Source: Sulfurospirillum arcachonense
GTDB taxonomy: Bacteria; Campylobacterota; Campylobacteria; Campylobacterales; Sulfurospirillaceae
Direction of reading: 5' to 3'
Assembly (NCBI GenBank): GCA_015662785.1
Contig: DQTM01000016.1
Location: forward strand, 1-5,549
DNA: 5,549 nt
Below, piece after piece: positions 1-4,818 of the stretch. Numbering within the stretch: position 1 is the stretch's first letter; each line of letters starts with the position of its first letter. Under the pieces are notes generated by a model. The model had not been told where the DNA came from. It worked only from the letters and a program-made list of their open reading frames with translations, and searched no databases. The position numbers and the translations under genes are program-made.

Positions 1-92
1 CAAAGAGTATCGAAGAGATAAGCAATGCAGCAGAACATCTAAATACTCTTACCGAAGAGTTAAGTAATGTACTTAATAAGTTTAAAACTTGA
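1..92 (+). CDS. Methyl-accepting chemotaxis protein, C-terminal end only (partial, 5' end outside window)
   Basis: The reading frame entering at base 3 gives 29 residues and ends with TGA at 90-92. The residues, which include EEISNAAEHLNTLTEELS and end in NKFKT, match the extreme end of the cytoplasmic signalling coiled coil of Campylobacterota MCPs: heptad-like spacing followed by a short polar tail. MCPs relay ligand sensing to the CheA/CheW kinase complex; the sensory and membrane parts lie upstream and cannot be judged. The stop codon overlaps the TTG start of the next gene by one base step (TTGA), so the two are probably cotranscribed and translationally coupled. Family assignment rests on the characteristic tail alone. 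Bases 1-2 belong to a split codon. Confidence 0.8.
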   Translation, partial: KSIEEISNAAEHLNTLTEELSNVLNKFKT

Positions 93-1276
93 GAACATAC
101 AAATCCGCGCTTATAGCCTGTATATTAGTTGTATTTTCATGTATAGGGTTAGCGCGGTTCTCATTTGGTATGGTTTTACCAAATATGCAAATAGACTTAA
201 ACCTAAATACCACACAAATAGGTCTCATAGGAAGTGCTAACTTTTTAGGTTATCTTTTGGGACTATTTTTTACAGGTAAGTTTTATACTAAATTTGGTCC
301 CGCTACTCTTATAAAACGCTCTTTATTGACGCAGAGTTTTTGTATGCTACTAATGGCAACTAGCAATAACTATATTTTGACTTCTTTAATCTTTTGTGTA
401 GCAGGCTTTTTTGGTGCTATGTCAAATATAGCTGTTATGACCTACATAACTCAAATCGTACCAAAGGCAATCAAAGGAAAAGCTACAGGCATAGTAGTTA
501 TGGGCATAGGAAGTAGTATAATTTTTAGTGGCATAGTTGTTCCTCTATTTGATAAACTTTTTGACGTATCTTCTTGGAGAATTAGTTGGTTAAGTTTTGC
601 TCTCATCATCTTTACAATCTCTTTTATTATCAAAAAAGGTCTTAGTTTTCCTCTACATGTAACCACAACTTCAACAAACTCAGACTATTCACTAAAAAAG
701 ACATTTAATGACAAAAGATTTCTTCAAGTAGCGTGTATATATCTTCTTTTTGGTGTTACATACGTTGCTTATATGACTTTTTTTGTTCTCGCTGCAGAAG
801 TAAAATGGCAAGTTAGTACAGAAGTATCAGGTATATTTTGGACACTTATAGGAATCGCCAGCCTTCTTTGCGGTCCTATTTTTGGGGCAATTGCAGATAA
901 AATTGGAAACTATAAAACCCTAAGTCTTATATTTTTAATACAAATCCTAGCTCACGCTATACTCTCGTTTGATTCACCTATCACTCTCGTATGGTTCTCT
1001 GCCCTTTTGTTTGGGATTTCTGCATGGGGAGTTCCTACTATCATGGCAGTTCTTAGTAGTGAACTTTTTGGCATAGCACATACTGCAAAAATTCTTAGTT
1101 TTGTAACCATCTTTTTTGCTATTGGACAGATAGTTGGTCCAGTTGGAGCAGGTTATATCGTAGATGAACTAGGAGACTTCTCCTATACTTTTTTAGCATC
1201 TACTTTCTTAGCTTTCTTAGGGTTTTTACTCTCTTTTTGGGTTGATTACAAGCATAAAAAGAGTATAATAGCCTAA
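89..1276 (+). CDS. MFS transporter, YbfB/YjiJ-like family
   Basis: A 395-residue, very hydrophobic protein with about twelve membrane segments in two halves, separated by a polar stretch around residues 183-212. The first helix reads into GLARFSFGMVLPNM (residues 20-33), resembling the signature of the YbfB/YjiJ group of major facilitator transporters. MFS motif A-like loops follow helices 2 and 8: GKFYTKFG (63-70) and GAIADKIG (266-273). TYVAYMTFF (224-232) in helix 7 is also typical of the group. Substrate is unknown; members are usually annotated as putative exporters or sugar/drug-type permeases. TTG at 89 is the first possible start after an in-frame stop at 83-85. The next in-frame ATG would delete most of helix 1, so TTG is preferred. 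No strong Shine-Dalgarno sequence precedes it, and its overlap with the MCP stop suggests coupling. Intact, with a length normal for the family. Confidence 0.8.
   Translation: MRTYKSALIACILVVFSCIGLARFSFGMVLPNMQIDLNLNTTQIGLIGSANFLGYLLGLFFTGKFYTKFGPATLIKRSLLTQSFCMLLMATSNNYILTSLIFCVAGFFGAMSNIAVMTYITQIVPKAIKGKATGIVVMGIGSSIIFSGIVVPLFDKLFDVSSWRISWLSFALIIFTISFIIKKGLSFPLHVTTTSTNSDYSLKKTFNDKRFLQVACIYLLFGVTYVAYMTFFVLAAEVKWQVSTEVSGIFWTLIGIASLLCGPIFGAIADKIGNYKTLSLIFLIQILAHAILSFDSPITLVWFSALLFGISAWGVPTIMAVLSSELFGIAHTAKILSFVTIFFAIGQIVGPVGAGYIVDELGDFSYTFLASTFLAFLGFLLSFWVDYKHKKSIIA
1242..1269 (+). promoter_or_regulatory. Probable sigma70 promoter for mnmG
   Basis: A perfect TATAAT (1264-1269) lies 16 bases downstream of TTGATT (1242-1247), which matches the -35 consensus at 4 of 6 positions. 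Both lie in the last codons of the MFS gene. The start point would be near 1276, giving a leader of about 42 bases before mnmG. The leader holds a short possible hairpin, GACTT (1286-1290) pairing with AAGTC (1298-1302), just ahead of the ribosome binding site AAGGA at 1307-1311. Read-through from the MCP-MFS unit is also possible because no terminator is visible in the 41-base gap. Confidence 0.45.
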
Positions 1277-1317
1277 AAAATTTTAGACTTGTGAAAGAAG
1301 TCCAATAAGGACAAAAA

Positions 1318-3186
1318 ATGAAATATGACATTATAGTAGTAGGTGGTGGACATGCCGGAATAGAAGCAGCACTTACAAGCTCAAGATTAGGTAAAAAAAC
1401 ACTACTCATAACAATACTAGCAGAACAAATTGGAGCTACAAGCTGTAACCCAGCAGTTGGCGGACTTGCAAAAGGTCATCTTGTAAAAGAGTTAGATGCT
1501 CTTGGTGGTCAAATGGGACTAGCAACCGATATAAATGGAATCCAATACAGAATCTTAAACCAATCAAAAGGTCCAGCAGTAAGAGGAAGCCGTGCTCAAA
1601 TAGATATGGATAAATACAGAGTCTATATGAGAAACTTAGTACTAAACAGCGAAAATCTTTATGTTGTCCAAGAGATAGCAGAAGAGATAATAACTAAAGA
1701 TGGAGCAGTAACAGGCATCATCACACATCTTAAAAATCATTACCATGCAAAAAAAGTTATATTAACAACAGGAACATTTTTAAAAGGTCTTATCCATATT
1801 GGCGAGCAAAAACAAGAAGCTGGTCGTGTTGGAGAATTCCCTGCAAACAAACTTTCAGACTCAATGCGTGAATTAGGACTTGATATGGGAAGGCTAAAAA
1901 CTGGAACATGTGCAAGAATAGATGCAAAAAGTATAGACTTTACTAAAATGGAGATACAAGCAGGTGATGAAAATCCTATTCCATTTAGTTTTAGAACTGA
2001 TAGAGAAACTTTTAATCCAAAACAACTTCCATGTTACATTACATACACGAATACAAATACGCACCAAATTATAGAAGACAACTTCCATAGAGCACCTCTG
2101 TTTACTGGTCAAATCGAAGGAACTGGTCCAAGATATTGTCCTAGTATAGAAGATAAAATAAATAGATTTAGAGACAAAGATAGACACCATCTTTTTGTAG
2201 AGCCTCAAACACTTGAAGCAACAGAGTACTACGTCAATGGACTTACAACTTCGCTTCCACCTGAAGCTCAATTAGATATGCTTCACTCTATTGTAGGTTT
2301 TGAAAATGCCAAGATAGTAAGATATGGCTACGCCATAGAATATGATTATGTAAACCCGACTGACTTAACACACACACTTGAAACTAAAAAAATAAGTGGT
2401 TTGTACTGTGCTGGACAGATAAATGGAACTACCGGTTATGAAGAGGCTGCGGCACAAGGTCTTATGGCGGGAATCAATGCAGTACTCAGCAGTAATGATG
2501 AAGAGCCCTTTATACTTCGTCGCGATGAAGCCTATATAGGTGTTCTTATAGATGATTTAGTTACAAAAGGAACAAAAGAGCCATATCGTATGTTTACAAG
2601 TCGTGCTGAGTATCGTCTGCTTCTTAGAGAAGACAATGCAGACCTAAGACTTACCCCATATGGATATAAACTTGGACTTATTGATGAAAAAGCTCACAAT
2701 AAAGTAGCACAAAAACAAGATGAATTACAACGAGGAATGCAATATCTTGAAGAGACTTTTTTAACTCCTTCAAAAGAAAATATTGCTTATTTGAAAGATA
2801 TTGGTGAAGATAAAATAGTAGATAAAATGTCCCTTCAAAAAATAGTAGCAAGAAAAACTTTCACGATAGAAAAACTTGAAAAACTCTCGGAGATGATTAA
2901 AGGCTTTTTACCAGAATCGAAAGAGCAGATTTTAGTAGAAGCAAAATACAAAAACTATATTGTGAAACAAAAAGACCAAATAGATAAGATGAAACAGATG
3001 CTAAACGTAAAAATTCCACCTATGATGGACTTTAGCTCTATTTCTGGACTTAGCAATGAAGTAGTAGAAAAGCTACAAAAATTTACTCCCTCTACTCTTT
3101 TTGCAGCAAGTGAAATTTCAGGAATGACACCGGCAGCCATTGATATACTTCACATATACATAAAAATGAGTCACCGTAAAAAATAA
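1318..3186 (+). CDS. mnmG: tRNA uridine-5-carboxymethylaminomethyl modification enzyme MnmG (GidA)
   Basis: A 622-residue cytoplasmic FAD enzyme, close to the 629 residues of the E. coli protein. With the GTPase MnmE it installs the 5-(carboxymethyl)aminomethyl group on the wobble uridine (U34) of tRNAs reading two-fold degenerate codons, using methylene-tetrahydrofolate, FAD and NADH. Visible landmarks are the Rossmann FAD loop VGGGHAGIEAA (8-18); the conserved segment SCNPAVGGLAKGHLVKELD with Cys43, equivalent to E. coli Cys47; the first GidA signature GPRYCPSIEDKINRF (270-284) with Cys274, equivalent to Cys277; and the second signature from AGQINGTTGYEE to AGINA (365-388). The C-terminal helical region (about 550-622) corresponds to the MnmE-binding domain. 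The start has AAGGA at 1307-1311, six bases before the ATG. All key residues are present and no lesion is seen, so the gene should be functional. It is commonly a housekeeping gene with no strict neighbour in this phylum. Confidence 0.97.
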   Translation: MKYDIIVVGGGHAGIEAALTSSRLGKKTLLITILAEQIGATSCNPAVGGLAKGHLVKELDALGGQMGLATDINGIQYRILNQSKGPAVRGSRAQIDMDKYRVYMRNLVLNSENLYVVQEIAEEIITKDGAVTGIITHLKNHYHAKKVILTTGTFLKGLIHIGEQKQEAGRVGEFPANKLSDSMRELGLDMGRLKTGTCARIDAKSIDFTKMEIQAGDENPIPFSFRTDRETFNPKQLPCYITYTNTNTHQIIEDNFHRAPLFTGQIEGTGPRYCPSIEDKINRFRDKDRHHLFVEPQTLEATEYYVNGLTTSLPPEAQLDMLHSIVGFENAKIVRYGYAIEYDYVNPTDLTHTLETKKISGLYCAGQINGTTGYEEAAAQGLMAGINAVLSSNDEEPFILRRDEAYIGVLIDDLVTKGTKEPYRMFTSRAEYRLLLREDNADLRLTPYGYKLGLIDEKAHNKVAQKQDELQRGMQYLEETFLTPSKENIAYLKDIGEDKIVDKMSLQKIVARKTFTIEKLEKLSEMIKGFLPESKEQILVEAKYKNYIVKQKDQIDKMKQMLNVKIPPMMDFSSISGLSNEVVEKLQKFTPSTLFAASEISGMTPAAIDILHIYIKMSHRKK

Positions 3187-3196
3187 AGGATTAATT

Positions 3197-3235
3197 GTGT
3201 TGAAAAATTTAACTATTATAAAAAAAGTGTTTTAA
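3197..3235 (+). pseudogene. Truncated 12-codon gene start behind mnmG
   Basis: AAAGGA at 3185-3190, overlapping the mnmG stop, sits six bases before GTG at 3197. This is an excellent translation start, but the frame stops after 12 codons at TAA 3233-3235. The peptide begins MLKNLTIIKK. Such a start is common at the N-terminus of membrane proteins of this group, including MCPs, but the fragment is too short to name. A run of seven A (3220-3226) precedes the stop. One added A would open a frame reading SVLISIVTLLLV, a possible membrane helix, through to a stop near 3384. That longer frame runs antisense to the neighbouring remnants and may be chance. Best read as the surviving head of a gene that once followed mnmG; alternatively a tiny leader peptide or coincidence. 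Confidence 0.3.
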
Positions 3236-3238
3236 TCT

Positions 3239-3313
3239 CTATTGTAACATTACTACTTGTGCGCTTGCAAAAAGTGCACATAAAAGCAGAACTTGAATCA
3301 ATAACTTCTTCAT
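3239..3313 (-). pseudogene. Signal-peptide remnant of a periplasmic protein gene downstream of torA
   Basis: The - strand ATG at 3313 opens 24 codons ending in TAG (3241-3239). The peptide is a textbook Sec signal sequence: two lysines after Met, a hydrophobic core LLIQVLLLCALF, and a signal peptidase I site ASA|Q. Only about five residues follow. A purine-rich AGGGGGA (3327-3321) seven bases upstream is a fitting ribosome binding site, and the ATG lies 21 bases after the torA stop, so it was a torA operon member. In Campylobacterota a small periplasmic c-type cytochrome often accompanies the TMAO/DMSO-type reductase. That is a plausible identity, but no CXXCH remains to show it. The mature part is gone, so this is a truncated gene. 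Confidence 0.5.
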
Positions 3314-3334
3314 CCCTCTATCCCCCTATTTACT

Positions 3335-4016
3335 TTATATCTTGCTTGTTTTTGGCATTGAGTATGCTTGGTTTGCACCAATAGTACCCTCTGCTTTTTT
3401 AATTGCAACTAGTGTTGTATTTGCTGTTGTTGCTTGTGCCATTTGTGATGATGGTCTTGAAGATGTCAAAATATTACAATGTCCACTATTACATCTACTT
3501 CCAACTTCACTCATATTCTCAGGACCATACCAAGCACCCTCTTCTATAGCAACTACTCCTGGACGAATGTCTTTTGTAACAACGGCCCCTGTTAGTATCT
3601 TTCCACGCTTGTTATATACTTCTACTAAATCGCCATTTTTAACACCAAACTTCTTAGCATCTTCAGGGTTAATTCTTATAGGCTCTCTTCCTTTTACTTT
3701 GTAAAGGTTAGTTATCCAAGTATTATCTAATTGAGAGTGAATTCTGTATGTTGGGTGAGGAGATACCATATGTAGTGGATAATCCTTAACTGTCTACTAA
3801 CGCTTGAGTGAAAGAACCTGGTCTTTTATCTGACTCATGAGGGACTATACCAACTATCTTGCCGTCTTGAACATCTGCATAAAATGCACCAAAGTGACTA
3901 GCATGTGGAATTCTCTTTATAGGAGAAAATAACTCAGTTGCCGTTGCCGTGCTTGCGCCAACTGCAACTGAAGCAATCGCACTACCTTGTAAAAACTTTC
4001 TTCTTGAAATACTCAT
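3335..4016 (-). pseudogene. torA: TorA-type molybdopterin TMAO/DMSO reductase, internally deleted and frameshifted remnant
   Basis: Two pieces of one gene in different frames. The first (4016-3786) is 76 codons: a Tat signal SRRKFLQG (residues 4-11) with hydrophobic region, then SHFGAFYADVQDGKIV and a segment ending LVD, as at the start of the mature TorA/DorA/BisC fold; it stops at TAA 3788-3786. The second (3793-3335) is the family's final ~150 residues, the molybdopterin-dinucleotide-binding domain. It opens with YPLHMVSPHPTYRIHSQLDN and contains EPIRINPEDAKKFG, GDLVEVYNKRGK, EEGAWYGP and QMAQATTANTTLV. Family members run to about 800-850 residues, so around 600 residues are missing, including nearly all of the catalytic and cofactor-binding core. 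Even a frameshift would yield only a ~225-residue inactive product. The intact enzyme is exported folded through Tat and reduces TMAO or similar N-/S-oxides in the periplasm. What remains is well conserved, suggesting recent loss, or else an assembly collapse. Confidence 0.88.
3786..3796 (-). other. Deletion junction inside torA remnant
   Basis: Homology to the TorA start runs up to the Asp codon GAC at 3794-3792 (Leu-Val-Asp). Homology to the TorA end resumes with Lys-Asp-Tyr-Pro at AAG 3787-3785. Only about four bases (3791-3788) are unassigned, so the breakpoint is confined to them. The two sides are in different frames: the upstream frame ends at TAA 3788-3786, while the downstream frame is closed upstream by TAG 3796-3794. 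No insertion sequence, target duplication or long repeat is visible at the junction, which fits a simple illegitimate deletion. Confidence 0.7.
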
Positions 4017-4022
4017 TTTATT

Positions 4023-4027
4023 TCCTT
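4023..4027 (-). promoter_or_regulatory. Ribosome binding site deciding the torA start
   Basis: On the - strand AAGGA lies six bases before the ATG at 4016-4014. This favours the start giving MSISRRKF over an in-frame ATG 14 codons upstream (4058) that lacks a good site and would push the twin-arginine motif unusually far in. Confidence 0.7.
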
Positions 4028-4046
4028 TTAGATTTATCTTGGAAGA

Positions 4047-4052
4047 ATTATA
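4047..4052 (-). promoter_or_regulatory. Possible -10 element of the torA remnant
   Basis: The - strand shows TATAAT at 4052-4047, preceded by the T-rich stretch TTTTTTGATT. This is the usual pattern for Campylobacterota sigma70 promoters, which rely on the -10 box and T-rich upstream sequence more than on a -35 box. The start point would be near 4040, leaving a leader of about 24 bases. If active, it now transcribes only remnants. Confidence 0.35.
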
Positions 4053-4138
4053 AATCAAAAAAGAGGCAAAAAAGTCGCTTTATTTGTTTTTGTTGGCGAC
4101 CCAAAAGATACAGACAATATAATATAATTTAGTAATGA

Positions 4139-4161
4139 CACTTTTTAGGCACTTTTTTTAG
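4139..4161. repeat. Tandem direct repeat CACTTTTTAG / CACTTTTTTTAG, with an inverted AAAGTG
   Basis: Two copies start 11 bases apart (4139-4148 and 4150-4161), about one helical turn, in the divergent torA-petA spacer. An inverted AAAGTG follows at 4169-4174. Spacing by one turn suits a response-regulator or other dimer-array operator, but the repeats are low-complexity T runs in AT-rich DNA and no known regulator is recognised. Confidence 0.3.
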
Positions 4162-4185
4162 TTAAGATAAAGTGTTTAAAGAAAT

Positions 4186-4196
4186 AATGTAACATT
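4186..4196. repeat. Short palindrome AATGTAACATT
   Basis: Perfect 5-base arms (AATGT and ACATT) around a central A, in the torA-petA spacer. A related half, TGACATT, recurs at 4212-4218, and TTACATT at 4223-4229. It could be an operator for an unknown regulator; in AT-rich sequence this size can arise by chance. Confidence 0.2.
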
Positions 4197-4228
4197 CTTA
4201 TGCTAAAATAGTGACATTAGAATTACAT

Positions 4229-4242
4229 TTGACCTAGGTCAA
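4229..4242. promoter_or_regulatory. FNR/Crp-family operator TTGACCTAGGTCAA upstream of petA
   Basis: A perfect 14-base palindrome with the layout TTGA-N6-TCAA, the established half-site arrangement for FNR-type members of the Crp/Fnr family (FNR, NNR/DNR and relatives). Its centre (between 4235 and 4236) lies about 42 bases before the predicted petA start point, the classic class II activator position overlapping the -35 region. No good -35 hexamer competes with it. It is nearly 200 bases from the likely torA start point, so petA is the natural target. Which Crp/Fnr regulator binds, and whether it senses oxygen, nitric oxide or another signal, cannot be read here. Confidence 0.7.
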
Positions 4243-4265
4243 GCGTTTTCTTTAAGCAATTGAGA

Positions 4266-4271
4266 TAAAAT
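4266..4271 (+). promoter_or_regulatory. Probable -10 element of the petAB operon
   Basis: TAAAAT, five of six matches to TATAAT, places the start point near 4278 and a leader of about 28 bases before petA. The distance to the upstream TTGA-N6-TCAA palindrome fits a class II activated promoter. Register shifts of one or two bases are possible in this A-rich stretch. Confidence 0.5.
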
Positions 4272-4305
4272 AAGTTAAAATTTAAACTACATAAAAGGAG
4301 TAAGA

Positions 4306-4809
4306 ATGGCAGTTAAGCAAAGTAGAAGAGACTTTCTTGGCATGGCATTTGGTGGCGTTGCTGCTGTTGGTGGTGTACTATCACTAGGAGCAATGAAAAA
4401 AACTTGGGATCCACTTCCAAGTGTACAAGCCGCTGGATTTACCACAGTCGATCTCTCACCATTGAAAGATGGAGAGTTAATGAAAACACAATGGAGAGGT
4501 AAGCCGATTTTTGTCTTGAAAAAAACGGCAGATATGAAAAAGAATGAGAATAGAGACGTAGTAATAGGAGATGCTAACTATACAGTTATAATAGCACTCT
4601 GTACTCACCTTGGTTGTATCCCTAGTTGGGTACCTTCTACTAAACAATTTAAATGTGCATGTCATGGTGGTGAGTTTAATGCAAGTGGTATTAACACTTT
4701 TGGTCCTCCTCCACGTCCTATGGATATACCTCCTTTTAAAATAGATGGTATGAAGCTTGTTTTGGGCGAAGAAGGTCCAGAATACAAAAAACTTGTAGCA
4801 AAAGTGTAG
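4306..4809 (+). CDS. petA: Ubiquinol/menaquinol:cytochrome c reductase, Rieske iron-sulfur subunit
   Basis: A 167-residue Rieske protein of the bc1-type complex. It takes one electron from quinol at the Qo site of cytochrome b and passes it to cytochrome c1 on the periplasmic side. The N-terminus carries a twin-arginine motif SRRDFLG (6-12) and a hydrophobic stretch (about 12-30) that serves as export signal and membrane anchor. Box I is CTHLGC (99-104) and box II is CACHGGEF (117-124). Expected [2Fe-2S] ligands are Cys99, His101, Cys117 and His120, with a Cys104-Cys119 disulfide. The proline loop GPPPRP (133-138) is present. The usual Ser and Tyr that hydrogen-bond the cluster are Gly122 and Phe124 here. 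AAGGAG at 4295-4300 lies five bases before the ATG. petB follows after nine bases, and cytochrome c1 is expected further downstream. Complete and apparently functional. Confidence 0.95.
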   Translation: MAVKQSRRDFLGMAFGGVAAVGGVLSLGAMKKTWDPLPSVQAAGFTTVDLSPLKDGELMKTQWRGKPIFVLKKTADMKKNENRDVVIGDANYTVIIALCTHLGCIPSWVPSTKQFKCACHGGEFNASGINTFGPPPRPMDIPPFKIDGMKLVLGEEGPEYKKLVAKV

Positions 4810-4818
4810 GGGTAAAAT

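Noticed and set aside
451..666. - strand open frame inside the MFS gene
   Set aside because: Shadow of a clearly coding membrane-protein frame, with no start signals.
1894..2271. 125-residue open frame antisense to mnmG
   Set aside because: Overlaps the conserved core of MnmG and is rich in Cys, Ser and Phe as expected for antisense reading of AT-rich coding DNA.
3259..3280. Possible terminator hairpin TGTGC...GCACA between mnmG and torA
   Set aside because: Only a five-base stem with a 12-base loop and no following T run on either strand; it lies within the signal-peptide coding remnant.
3342..3704. 120-residue open frame on the + strand opposite torA
   Set aside because: It is antisense to the conserved C-terminal domain of the TorA remnant, which has clear family motifs; the + strand product resembles nothing and has no ribosome binding site.
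3335..4016. Programmed frameshift producing a functional short TorA
   Set aside because: The missing segment is about 600 residues, including nearly all of the catalytic core, so rejoining the frames could not give an active enzyme; no slippery sequence is seen at the junction.
3938..4132. 64-residue + strand frame over the torA start and its upstream region
   Set aside because: Antisense to the Tat signal sequence and running into AT-rich spacer; no ribosome binding site or recognisable content.
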